Source: Xanthobacter sp. YC-JY1
GTDB lineage: Bacteria > Pseudomonadota > Alphaproteobacteria > Rhizobiales > Xanthobacteraceae
DNA: 64,000 bases
Reading direction: 5' to 3'
NCBI RefSeq assembly: GCF_021730305.1
Contig: NZ_CP032674.1
Location: 2,899,001 to 2,963,000, forward strand
In this document: positions 1-8,700 of the stretch, one piece after another
Position numbering within the stretch: the first letter of the stretch is position 1
How the letters are laid out: every line of letters starts with the position of its first letter
Made by a program: the position numbers and the translations under genes
Notes under the pieces: generated by a model
Told to the model about the DNA's origin: nothing
The model's input: only the letters and a program-made list of their open reading frames with translations
Database searches by the model: none

Positions 1-60
1 GAGTTCATCTCGGACAACAACAAGCTCGGCGCCGAGATCACCGAGCAGTATCTGACCTGA
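1..60 (+). CDS. C-terminal end of a gene, probably an alpha-E domain protein (5' truncated)
   Basis: Frame 1 is open from the first base and ends with TGA at 58-60, giving a 19-residue tail that finishes in QYLT. The gene lies 109 bp upstream of a transglutaminase-like gene on the same strand. In many proteobacteria that gene follows a circularly permuted ATP-grasp gene and an alpha-E domain gene, and alpha-E proteins end in a similar short helix. The assignment is an inference from this order; 19 residues cannot prove the family. Confidence 0.55.
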   Translation, partial: EFISDNNKLGAEITEQYLT

Positions 61-169
61 CCCCGGGGCCGATCGCGGCCCCATCAGCTTCCCCGTCGGC
101 GCGGCCGGCTCGCGCCGGGGGACTGTCAGTCGCGGCGCGCGCGCCGCATCGTCACCAGGGACTCCCGCA

Positions 170-1009
170 ATGCGCATCCGCATCCGCCACGAGATCACCC
201 AGCGCTTCGAGCCCGGCACCCGCAACATGGCCGTGACCGTGCGCCTGACCCCGCGCGCCCATGAGGGCCAGTTCATCCTGCGCTGGGCGCTGGACCTCAA
301 TTCCGACTGCCGCCTCCACCCGCAAGAGGATGCGTTCGGCAACCTCTGCCACACCTTTTCCGTGGACGGGCCGGCCGATCAGCTGACCGTCTGCGCCGAA
401 GGCGAGATCGAGACGCAGGACACGACCGGCATCGTGCGCGGCACGGTGGAGCGCTTCCCTCCCTCCCTGTTCCTGCGCCAGACCGACCTCACGGAAGTTG
501 ATCCGGCCGTGGCCGCCCTCGCCGACGCGATCGAAGCGCCCAAGGACGACCCGCTGGCCCAGCTCCACGCCCTCATGGTCAAGGTTCACGAGAGCGTGGA
601 AGAGCAGGAAGGCCCGACGCTGGGCGATCCCCTGAGCGCGGCCGAGGCCGTGAAGGCGGGCACCGCCTGCGCCGGCAGCATCGCCCATGTCTTCACCGCC
701 GCCGCCCGCCATCTCGGCCTGCCGGCGCGCCACATCTCCGGCTATGTCGCGCCGGAGACCGGCGAGGAGGGCGAGGGTGAGGCGCGGCATTGGGCCGAGG
801 CCCATGTGCCCAAGATCGGCTGGGTCTCGTTCGATGCCGGCCGCAACATCTGCGGCACGGAAAACTATGTCCGCCTCGCCGTGGGCCTCGATGCCGTGGG
901 CGTGCAAGCGCTGCGCAGCACCGGCCTCGATGTGGAGGAGCGCATCAGCGCCCTCGACGGCCGTGCCCCGCAGAAGCTGGCGCAGGCCCAGAGCCAGGGA
1001 CAGAACTGA
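170..1009 (+). CDS. Transglutaminase-like (papain-fold) family protein
   Basis: 279 residues. The first ~100 form the beta-rich N-terminal region typical of bacterial transglutaminase-like proteins. The core follows, with the catalytic triad visible as Cys167 (GTACAGS), His207 (RHWAEAH) and Asp222 (FDAGRN). The family is related to transglutaminases and cysteine proteases; the usual genomic partners are alpha-E and ATP-grasp proteins, suggesting a peptide-ligating or peptide-processing system, but no substrate is established. There is no signal peptide, so the protein should be cytoplasmic. The start ATG at 170 gives the conserved RIRHEITQRF opening. It is probably the last gene of an operon that begins left of the window. 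Confidence 0.85.
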   Translation: MRIRIRHEITQRFEPGTRNMAVTVRLTPRAHEGQFILRWALDLNSDCRLHPQEDAFGNLCHTFSVDGPADQLTVCAEGEIETQDTTGIVRGTVERFPPSLFLRQTDLTEVDPAVAALADAIEAPKDDPLAQLHALMVKVHESVEEQEGPTLGDPLSAAEAVKAGTACAGSIAHVFTAAARHLGLPARHISGYVAPETGEEGEGEARHWAEAHVPKIGWVSFDAGRNICGTENYVRLAVGLDAVGVQALRSTGLDVEERISALDGRAPQKLAQAQSQGQN

Positions 1010-1115
1010 CTCCGTAGCCTCTGAGCAGAAGATGAGCCGGCGCAGGATGGAGCCCGCGCCGGGCCAGACGCAAAGCCGCGCCAACGCTTGATTTTTCGCG
1101 TATCGCCCGCGCCCA

Positions 1116-1127
1116 TGCGCTAGCGCA
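1116..1127. promoter_or_regulatory. 12-bp perfect palindrome upstream of pstB
   Basis: TGCGCTAGCGCA is a perfect palindrome 63 bp before the pstB start, in the 180-bp gap after the transglutaminase-like gene. It could be an operator or a small hairpin. It does not match a Pho box, and in GC-rich DNA a 12-bp palindrome can occur by chance. Confidence 0.2.
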
Positions 1128-1189
1128 AGGACGCGGCGCCGCAGACCGTCTAGGCAGGAGACATCAGCCCCAGCCGAGGATCGGCCGCG

Positions 1190-2041
1190 ATGTCCATCCA
1201 CACCCCGTCGTCGCCTCCCGCCGAGGGCGCGGCCCATGCCGGACTGCCTGCACCGACGCTCTTCGCCAGCCGGCAGGCCACCCTGCCCCCGGTGAAGCTC
1301 TCCGTCCGCCATGTGAGCTTCTATTATGGCGACGCGATCGCCCTCAGGGACATCTCGGTCGACCTGCGCGCCAACTGCGTCACCGCCTTCATCGGCCCGT
1401 CGGGCTGCGGAAAGTCGACGCTGCTGCGGATCTTCAACCGCATGTTCGAGCTTTACCCGGACCAGAGGGTGGAGGGCGACGTTCTGCTCGACGGCGTGAG
1501 CATTCTCGGCGACGCCATGGACCCTGCGCGCGTCAGGGCGCGCATCGGCATGGTGTTCCAGAAGCCGACGCCGTTCCCCATGTCGATCTACGACAACGTG
1601 GCCATCGGCCTGCGCATCAATGAGGAGCTGAAGCCGGCCGATCTCGACCTGCGGGTGGAGGAGGCCCTGCGCAAGGCGGCCCTTTGGGACGAGGTGAAGG
1701 ACATCCTGCCCCGGAGCGGCCTCAGCCTCTCCGGCGGCCAGCAGCAGCGCCTGTGCATCGCCCGCACCATCGCCCTCAAACCGGAGGTGATCCTGCTCGA
1801 CGAGCCCTGCTCGGCCCTCGACCCCATCACTACGGCGCGGATCGAGGAGACCATCGAGGAGCTGAAGGCGCACTACACCTTCGTCATCGTCACCCACAAC
1901 CTCCAGCAGGCGGCGCGCATCTCCGATTTCACCGGCTTCATGTATCTCGGCGAGATGGTGGAGTTCGGGCCGACGCAAGACCTCTTCACCCACCCCCGGG
2001 ACCGGCGGACGCAGGATTACGTCACCGGCCGGTTCGGCTGA
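1190..2041 (+). CDS. pstB: Phosphate ABC transporter ATP-binding protein PstB, stand-alone copy
   Basis: 283 residues. Walker [10 protein letters not shown] lies near residues 69-77, followed by the PstB-typical FNRM, the Q-loop [14 protein letters not shown], the signature LSGGQQQR, Walker B VILLDEP with SALDP, and a switch His in VTHNLQQA. This [15 protein letters not shown] stretch distinguishes PstB from other ABC ATPases. In the cell PstB energises the PstCA permease for phosphate import. Here no pstS, pstC, pstA or phoU lies nearby, and about 30 residues precede the usual start of the domain. It may serve a permease encoded elsewhere or be a second copy. ATG 1190 is the only good upstream start. 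Confidence 0.88.
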   Translation: MSIHTPSSPPAEGAAHAGLPAPTLFASRQATLPPVKLSVRHVSFYYGDAIALRDISVDLRANCVTAFIGPSGCGKSTLLRIFNRMFELYPDQRVEGDVLLDGVSILGDAMDPARVRARIGMVFQKPTPFPMSIYDNVAIGLRINEELKPADLDLRVEEALRKAALWDEVKDILPRSGLSLSGGQQQRLCIARTIALKPEVILLDEPCSALDPITTARIEETIEELKAHYTFVIVTHNLQQAARISDFTGFMYLGEMVEFGPTQDLFTHPRDRRTQDYVTGRFG

Positions 2042-2115
2042 GGTCATCAGCTGCGCGCCGGTGCGGGCTTGACCCCCCGCCCGCGCCCTGCAATCTCCTC
2101 CCCCAACAGGGAGAC

Positions 2116-2556
2116 ATGCGCATGACCGCCACGCCGGCTTACGATCCGCAGAACATCTTCGCCCGCATCCTTCGCGGCGAACTGCCGGCGCACAAGGTCT
2201 ATGAGGACGACAAGACCCTCGCCTTCCTCGACATCATGCCGCGCTGCCCCGGCCATACGCTGGTCATCCCCAAGGCGCCGGCCCGCAACATCCTCGACAT
2301 CGCGCCCGAGGACCTCGCCTATGTGGCGACCATCGCCAAGAAGGTGGCCATCGCCGGCATGAAGGCCTTCGGGGCGGATGGAATCACCATCCAGCAGTTC
2401 AACGAGGAGGCCGGCGGGCAGGTGGTGTTCCACCTCCATGTCCACGTCATCCCGCGCCATTCGGGTGTGCCCATGAAGCCGCCCGCGAGCGAGATGGAGA
2501 AGCCCGACGTGCTCGCCGCCCATGCGGAGCGGCTGCGCGCCGCCCTCGCCGGCTGA
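2116..2556 (+). CDS. HIT family protein (histidine-triad nucleotide hydrolase)
   Basis: 146 residues of the HINT/Hit class. The triad HLHVHVIPR is at residues 106-114, with His106, His108 and His110 and the conserved N-terminal IFARILRGELPAHKVYED segment. HIT proteins hydrolyse adenosine phosphoramidates or dinucleotide substrates; the physiological substrate here is unknown. ATG 2116 has GGGAG five bases upstream; ATG 2122 is a possible alternative. The gene sits 74 bp after pstB and 8 bp before the beta-RFAP synthase gene, so it may be co-transcribed with the cofactor genes without being part of that pathway. Confidence 0.88.
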   Translation: MRMTATPAYDPQNIFARILRGELPAHKVYEDDKTLAFLDIMPRCPGHTLVIPKAPARNILDIAPEDLAYVATIAKKVAIAGMKAFGADGITIQQFNEEAGGQVVFHLHVHVIPRHSGVPMKPPASEMEKPDVLAAHAERLRAALAG

Positions 2557-2564
2557 GCCGCCGC

Positions 2565-3545
2565 GTGGATCTGCGCAATGCGGCCGGGGTGAAGGTGCGC
2601 GCGCCGGCGCGACTGCATCTCGGCTTTCTCGATCTCGGCGGATCGCTCGGCCGCCGCTTCGGCTCGCTCGGCATCGCGCTGGAGCGGCCGGGCACCGAGG
2701 TGACGGTCCGCCGCAGTACCACGGACGCCGCCGAGGGACCGGACCGCGACCGGGCCGCCCGCGCGCGGGATCTGGTGCGCGACAAGCTCGGCATAGACGG
2801 GCGTTTCGCCATCGACGTGGACGCCGCTTTGCCGGCCCATGGCGGGCTCGGCTCCGGCACGCAGCTGGCTCTGGCGGTGGGCGTCGCGGTAGCAAGGCTC
2901 TCCGGGCATGATCTGTCGCCCCGGGCGGTGGCCACCGTGCTCGGGCGCGGCCGGCGCTCGGCCATCGGCATGGAGGCGTTCGCGGCCGGCGGGGTGATCC
3001 TCGACGGCGGCAAGGCGCTCGATGGCCCAGAGGCCAGCGCGCCGCCGCCTTTGCTTTCGCGATTCCCGGTGCCGGAGAGCTGGCGCATCCTGCTGGTGTT
3101 CGACGCCGCCCGCGAAGGCTTGAGCGGCCCGCAGGAGACGGCGGCCATGGCCACCCTGCCGCCCTTTCCGGCGGAGCAGGCGGCCCATCTGTGCCACCGC
3201 ATGCTGCTTGAGGCGCTGCCGGCGCTGGCAGCTGCGGATGCGGACGGCTTCGGCAGCGTCATCGGCCACTGGCAGCGCGTGCTGGGCGATCATTATGCCG
3301 CGGCGCAGGGCGGCGGGCGCTTCCTGAGCCCGCAGGTTGCGGAAGCCATCGCTGCAATCGAGGCCGAAGGCATCCCCGGCGTCGGCCAAAGCTCGTGGGG
3401 GCCGACCGGATTCGCCATTGTCGATGGCGAGGAGACTGCGGCGCGACTGGCGGCCACCTTGCGCCGCCGCTTCGCATCGTTCACAAACCTGTCATTCGAT
3501 TGCGTGCGAGGAAACAATCAGGGCGCGGACATCATCGCTCTCTGA
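2565..3545 (+). CDS. mptG: Beta-ribofuranosylaminobenzene 5'-phosphate synthase (tetrahydromethanopterin biosynthesis)
   Basis: 326 residues of the GHMP-kinase fold. The nucleotide/phosphate loop LPAHGGLGSGTQ is at residues 89-100, and the N-terminal VRAPARLHLGFLDLGG matches the family. The enzyme condenses PRPP with p-hydroxybenzoate or p-aminobenzoate, the first committed step towards the tetrahydromethanopterin side chain. In methylotrophic bacteria this carrier works in formaldehyde oxidation. The start is GTG 2565, 8 bp after the HIT stop; GTG 2589 is an alternative that would remove the unconserved MDLRNAAG. The two following genes in the same orientation are also cofactor genes. Confidence 0.88.
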   Translation: MDLRNAAGVKVRAPARLHLGFLDLGGSLGRRFGSLGIALERPGTEVTVRRSTTDAAEGPDRDRAARARDLVRDKLGIDGRFAIDVDAALPAHGGLGSGTQLALAVGVAVARLSGHDLSPRAVATVLGRGRRSAIGMEAFAAGGVILDGGKALDGPEASAPPPLLSRFPVPESWRILLVFDAAREGLSGPQETAAMATLPPFPAEQAAHLCHRMLLEALPALAAADADGFGSVIGHWQRVLGDHYAAAQGGGRFLSPQVAEAIAAIEAEGIPGVGQSSWGPTGFAIVDGEETAARLAATLRRRFASFTNLSFDCVRGNNQGADIIAL

Positions 3546-3655
3546 GTACCGCCCGCGCGGCACCGGACAGGACGGGAGGAAGGCGCGTCACCGCACAGGC
3601 CGCGCCGCATAAAAGGCCCCGCAAGTGGGCTCCGAACCAACAGGCTGGGATCCAG

Positions 3656-4792
3656 ATGGATATTGCTCTCATTGCCATTTCCGCCCGGCCGCTGGCGGCC
3701 AGCGCCGCCCGCGCCGGCTTCGCGGCACTCTCGTTCGACCTGTTCGCCGATCTGGATACCTGCGCCCACACCGCGCGCTGCGTGCGCGTGCACAAGAAGA
3801 ACGGCTGCGCCTTCGACGGGGATGACCTGATCCAGGCGCTCCACTCCCTCGCGCCCACGGGTCTGCCCGTGGTGCTGGGCGGCGGGCTTGAGGACGACAC
3901 CGCCCTCATGACCCGCATCGCCGAGCGCAACCCCATCCTCGGCAACGCGCCGGCGATCGTGCGCGTGCTGAAGGACCCCATCGCCCTTGCCGCCCTCGCG
4001 GCCCATCTCGGCGTCCCCTTCCCGGCCGTGACGCTCGAAGCGCCCACCGCCGAGACCTTCGGCGGCACGCCGGTGCTGGAGAAGAAGATCGGCGGCGCCG
4101 GCGGCGCCCATATCAGCCGCAGGGCCCCCGGCGATCTCTCCCCGCCTGCACCGGGCCACTATCTCCAGCGCGAGGTGGAGGGCCAGTCCCTCTCGCTGCT
4201 GCTGCTGTCCAATGGCAGCGCCGCCCGGATCGTCGGCGCCTCCCGGCAATGGCGCTCGCAGGACGAGGAACATCCCTTCCGCTATGGCGGTGCCACCGGG
4301 CCTGTGGCCCTGCCGGAAGCGTTCGCCGCCGAGATGCTGAAGGGGGCGCTCAGCATCACGCTCGCATGCGGCCTGGTGGGGCTCGTCTCGCTCGACTTCG
4401 TGGTGAACGACGACAACTGGTTCCTGGTGGAGGTGAACCCCCGCCCCGGCGCGACCCTCGACATCTTCGACACAGATCCCCTGCCGCCGCTGCTCGGCCT
4501 GCACCTCGCGGCCTGCGGCGGAAAGCTGCCGGAAGTGCTGCCCGTGCCCGCGCAGGCGCACGCCGCCGGCGTCATCTATGCCGCGCACGACATGGTGGTG
4601 CCGCAGGATGCGTGGCCCGAATTCGTGGCCGATCGTCCGCCGGCAGGCGCCTCGGTGCTGAAGGGGGCCCCGCTCTGCACCGTGCGCGCGACCGGCCCCA
4701 CGCCGGAAGTCGCCGAGGCGCGGATGCGCGAGCGCACGCAGGCCCTGCTGCGCGACTTCGGCCTCGGCGCGGTAATGGAACCCGCTCCGTGA
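3656..4792 (+). CDS. ATP-grasp protein of the tetrahydromethanopterin/methylofuran gene set (like orf5 of Methylobacterium)
   Basis: 378 residues. ATP-grasp features are visible: the VLEKKIGGAGG nucleotide-binding stretch around residues 140-150, and the metal/substrate triad region VSLDFVVNDDNWFLVEVNPRPGATLD around 245-270. The start ATG 3656 gives MDIALIAISARPLAAS; the open frame extends upstream without a convincing start. ATP-grasp enzymes join a carboxylate to an amine or thiol. In methylotrophs a gene of this type lies beside beta-RFAP synthase and the CitG-like orf7, which is the order seen here. The exact reaction is not known to me. It is 19 bp upstream of the next gene. Confidence 0.8.
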   Translation: MDIALIAISARPLAASAARAGFAALSFDLFADLDTCAHTARCVRVHKKNGCAFDGDDLIQALHSLAPTGLPVVLGGGLEDDTALMTRIAERNPILGNAPAIVRVLKDPIALAALAAHLGVPFPAVTLEAPTAETFGGTPVLEKKIGGAGGAHISRRAPGDLSPPAPGHYLQREVEGQSLSLLLLSNGSAARIVGASRQWRSQDEEHPFRYGGATGPVALPEAFAAEMLKGALSITLACGLVGLVSLDFVVNDDNWFLVEVNPRPGATLDIFDTDPLPPLLGLHLAACGGKLPEVLPVPAQAHAAGVIYAAHDMVVPQDAWPEFVADRPPAGASVLKGAPLCTVRATGPTPEVAEARMRERTQALLRDFGLGAVMEPAP

Positions 4793-4811
4793 TCCCTTTC
4801 CCCGTCACCGC

Positions 4812-5645
4812 ATGAGGGCTCTTGCGCCGGCCGAGGTGGCGGAAGCCTTCCGCGCCGCCTGTCTTGCCGAACTGTCGGCGCTGAAACCCGGCAACGTGCA
4901 TGTCTTCGCGGCCGGGCACGGCATGGAAACCGCACAGTTCGAGGCCGCAGCCACAGCCGCAGCGCCGGCCGTGGCCGATCCGACCCTTCGCGTCGGGGCG
5001 CGGGTGCTGGCGGCGGTGGAGGCCTCCCTCGCTGTCGCCGGCTGCAACACCAATCTCGGCATCATCCTGCTCTGCGCGCCCCTTGCGATGGCGGCCGAGA
5101 GCGGCGGACCGCTTCGGGAACATCTGACCGTCGTCCTGGATGGCCTCGATCTTTCAGATGCGGCAGCGACCTTCCGCGCCATCGCGGCCGCCTCGCCCGG
5201 TGGCCTCGGCGCATCGGCCGAGGCGGATGTGCGCGCTCCGGCCAGCGTCACGCTCAAGGACGCCATGGCGCTCGCCGCCGATCGCGACGCCATCGCCCGC
5301 CAGTATGTGACCGGATATGCCGACCTCTTCGCGCTGGGTGTTCCCGTGCTTGCCGGTGAACCGCTCGCGCGTCAGCGCATTGAAGACGCCTACCTCGCCT
5401 TCCTGGCGACACTTCCAGACAGCCACATCGCCCGCAAGTTCGGGCTGGCGCAGGCGGAAGCCGTGCGGATGGAGGCAGCGGCCTTCCGCGGCAGGCTCGC
5501 TGGCCTGTCACCGGCAGAACGCCACGACGCGCTCCTCGCTTTCGATGCCGCTCTCAAGGCCCGCGGGCTCAACCCCGGCACCAGCGCCGACCTCACCGTG
5601 GCCAGCATCTTCGCCGCGCTGATGACTGCACGGGCCGAAGCCTGA
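4812..5645 (+). CDS. Triphosphoribosyl-dephospho-CoA synthase-like protein (orf7/MdcB-like) of the C1-cofactor cluster
   Basis: 277 residues. Family motifs are SALKPGNVHVF near residues 22-32, CNTNLGIILLCAPL near 78-91, and the C-terminal NPGTSADLTVASIF. The family includes CitG and MdcB, which make the prosthetic-group precursor of citrate and malonate lyases; no citrate- or malonate-lyase gene is present here. The neighbours instead match the methylotroph set in which an orf7 homologue accompanies beta-RFAP synthase and an orf5-like ATP-grasp gene. It probably carries out a phosphoribosyl-transfer step in cofactor assembly, an inference from context. ATG 4812 follows the previous stop by 19 bp. 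Confidence 0.8.
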   Translation: MRALAPAEVAEAFRAACLAELSALKPGNVHVFAAGHGMETAQFEAAATAAAPAVADPTLRVGARVLAAVEASLAVAGCNTNLGIILLCAPLAMAAESGGPLREHLTVVLDGLDLSDAAATFRAIAAASPGGLGASAEADVRAPASVTLKDAMALAADRDAIARQYVTGYADLFALGVPVLAGEPLARQRIEDAYLAFLATLPDSHIARKFGLAQAEAVRMEAAAFRGRLAGLSPAERHDALLAFDAALKARGLNPGTSADLTVASIFAALMTARAEA

Positions 5646-5692
5646 GGCGGAGCGGCCCCTAGTCCCCTTGTAAGGTGGAAAGGGCGCACGAT

Positions 5693-5711
5693 GCCGGGCG
5701 CTCCGCCCGGC
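5693..5711 (+). terminator. Hairpin between the cofactor operon and the convergent autotransporter gene
   Basis: A perfect 8-bp stem, GCCGGGCG (5693-5700) with CGCCCGGC (5704-5711) and a CTC loop, sits in the 83-bp gap between two convergent genes. There is no T-run, so it is a weak candidate for a two-way terminator. Confidence 0.35.
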
Positions 5712-5728
5712 TCGCGCGCCCGGACCTT

Positions 5729-8700
5729 TCAGAACTTCACCGCCAGCGTCGCCTTGCCAGCGTTGTAGCTGGTGCCATCACCAGCCATGCCCTCATAGGC
5801 CAGCGAGAAGGTGGCGCCCGTGCTGAAGGCGAAGTCGACACCCGCCGAGCCGACGATGCTGTCCTCGGCGATGGCGAGGCCGTCGATGCCGAAGGCGGTG
5901 CCGGTGTTGATGAAGCTCAGCACCGTCTGCGGCGTCACATCGCCGAAGGCGTGCCGCCAGCCGGCCGAGGCATGGGGCGTCACGACGATGCCTGAGGCGT
6001 TGAAGCTGGTGGCGATGCGCAAGCCGAGGGTGGAATAGGCGGTGTCGAACGACGAGCCGGTGGAGGCGAGGCCGGCGATGGGCGCGTTGTTCTCGATGAA
6101 GCTGCCGAGGTCCACGCTGGTCCAGCCGATGCCGGCGAACGGCTCCAGCGCCACGCCGCTGAACGCGAAGGTGTAGCCGGCCTCGGCGAAGAGGTTGCCG
6201 GCGGTGCCGTTATAGCTCGCCTTCGGGCTTTCGCCGGTGAGGGCGACGAAGCGGCTCTGGTCGATGCTGCTCCAGCCGTAGCTGGCGCCGGCGCGGAGCT
6301 TGATCGCGTCGAAAGTCGCGCCACCGTAGGCGGCGATGCGCCAGGTCTCGGTGTTCGCGGAAGCCGCATCGGCGCTGGTGGAGGCGGAGGAATAGCCGGC
6401 GGCGAGGCCCAGCACCCAGTTGCTGGCGGAGAGGTCCGCGCCGATCAGCAGGCCACCGAGATTGGTGTCGGCGGCCGCGGCATTGCCATTGGCGGAGGTG
6501 GAGAGCCACTGGCCGTAGCCCTGCGCCCAGGTGGTCCACACCGGACCCGGCTCGGGCGCCTTGACGGCCTTGAAGGCCTGCGCGCCCGGCGTCGCCGGAT
6601 CGGCATAGGCGCGGGCCGGACCGCCAGCACCGAGCGCGGCTTCCGCGCCCTTGGCGCCGGTGTAGCCCGCCTGCCGCAGACGGCCGAGGATGAGGTCGTT
6701 GACCATCATGTTCTCGGTGGCCATCTGCCCGGGCAGGGTGGCGTAGAGGTCACCAGAGAGCTGGGAGAGGGCGAGACTGGGGCTGTCGCCCAGCGACTGG
6801 GTGACGAACGCGGTGTAGAGGGCGGACGTCTTCGTCGGCCCGATGCCCGCGCGCTCCAGCGCGCCGGCCACCGAACGCTGGTTCGGGGTCGCGGCGTAGG
6901 TGGCGAAGGCGATGCCGTTGCGTTCGAGCTCCAGATAGACGTGGGTCGCGTCGTAGCTCAGTTCCGGAGCGATGAAGAGATACGCGGGTCCGTAGGTGTT
7001 GAGCGTTCCGAACGTCCCGCTGATCCCGCCTGCGGACGACAGGAGGGTGTAGCGCGCGCCCCACTCCAGTTGACCTGCGACGAAGACCCGGTTGTCCGCC
7101 CCGTTGAGGGTCGTCTTTCCATCGACCTTGATCAAGTCGGAGGAGCCATCGGGATTGATGTTGGCCCAGTAACTGGTGTCGGTCAGGGAAACATCGCCCT
7201 TCACGGCGATGGTGCCCGTCGCGTTGGACGGGCCGGTTGACGGGTCGATGATGATGTCCACCGCATCGAGGCTGCCAATGGTGCCATGGCCCCAGATTCC
7301 GCGCGGCCCGGTGGAACCTGCCTCGCTTTTGAAGTGGGCGTCGGGGGCATAGAGGTCATTAAGACCAAAGCTCCCGCTCTTGCCCATGTTCAAGGTGCCG
7401 GAGAAGGTGCTGGTGCCGGAGAGATAGACCGACCCGTCGGTGACCACTTCCTCGAAATGGCGATAGGTCGCGGCGTTCCCCACTTGGCCGAGATCGAAGT
7501 CGAGCACCCCGCTCGTGGTCTTGAGCGAAAGCGTATCGACCCCGCCCTGCGCATCGACGATGCCGACCACCTTGCTGCCCGCGCCGACGACGAACAGGTC
7601 GTTGCCGTTGCCCATCTGCACCGCATAGGTGGTGCCCGAGATGGTGCCGTAATTGACGACGGTGAGGGACTTGGTGGGATCGACGCCCGAATTCACATAG
7701 CGGATGCCGTAGCCGTCGAGGCCCTGGATGGTGCCGTAATTGGTGATGCTCATGGCGGCGTAGGCATCGCCGCTGTTGCTGTCGTCGACCAGGATGCCGT
7801 TGTTGGCGCCGGAGATCAGGGCCGAGGTGTGGGCGGCGTCGCCATTGGTGATCACGCCGCCGCCGATGGCGATGCCCTCTGAGGTGCTGGGCGTCGTCTC
7901 GCCCGGCTTGATGCCCTTGGAGCCGAGACCCTCGATGGTGCCGTAGTTCAGGACCGTGCCGGCATGGTCGAAGTCCACGCCGTCGCCATCGCCGAAGCTC
8001 GCGGCCGGATCGAAGGTGCCGGAGATCGTGCCGTAATTGGTCAGCGTGCCCGTGCCGTTGGAATTCACGCCCGAGCCGTTGCGGCCCTCGATGGTGCCGT
8101 TGTTAGTGACGATCAGGTTGTCGTCCGAGCCGGTGGCCTTGATGCCGTGATAGGCGCCGGAGATGAGGGCGCCGGCATAGTTGTTCACCTTGAGGGTGAT
8201 CGCCTGCCCCTGGTCATCGCCGCTCACCTTGACGGCGGAGTTGTTCTGCGTGTCCGCGGTCCCAGCGGCGTAATAGGACGAGATCGTCCCGTAATTGTTG
8301 ATCGTGACGCCGTTGGTGCCCTGGATGCCGTCATTGTCGGCGGCGGTGATCAGGCCAGTCTTCTCGTTGGTGATCGTGATCGTCGCGTTGGTGGAATAGA
8401 TGTCGCCGAGATCGATCCCCTGCCCGCCCGACTTCGACTGGATCGTCCCCGCATTGGTGATGGAGATCACCGGCGCGGCGGTGCTGGTGGTCTTGGACGA
8501 GATCTTGATGGCATCATCCGTGCCGGTGATGACGCCGCCCGCCTCATTGGTGATGGTCAGGCTCTTCAGCGTGTCGAAGTTCGATGCGGTGTCGAACTTG
8601 ATCGCCCGCTTGCCGGACGAGGTGGTCTCGATCGTCCCGGAATTGGTGATGCCGATGATGCCGCCGCCGAGGCGGATGGCATCCGAGCCGGCCGAGGAGA

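Noticed and set aside
152-2047. A 631-codon open frame on the minus strand
   Set aside because: It runs antisense through the transglutaminase-like gene and pstB, which have clear motifs; its Ala/Arg/Gly-rich product matches no family and only reflects high GC.
4812-5645. CitG/MdcB for citrate or malonate lyase
   Set aside because: No lyase subunits are present; the neighbours are tetrahydromethanopterin-type genes.
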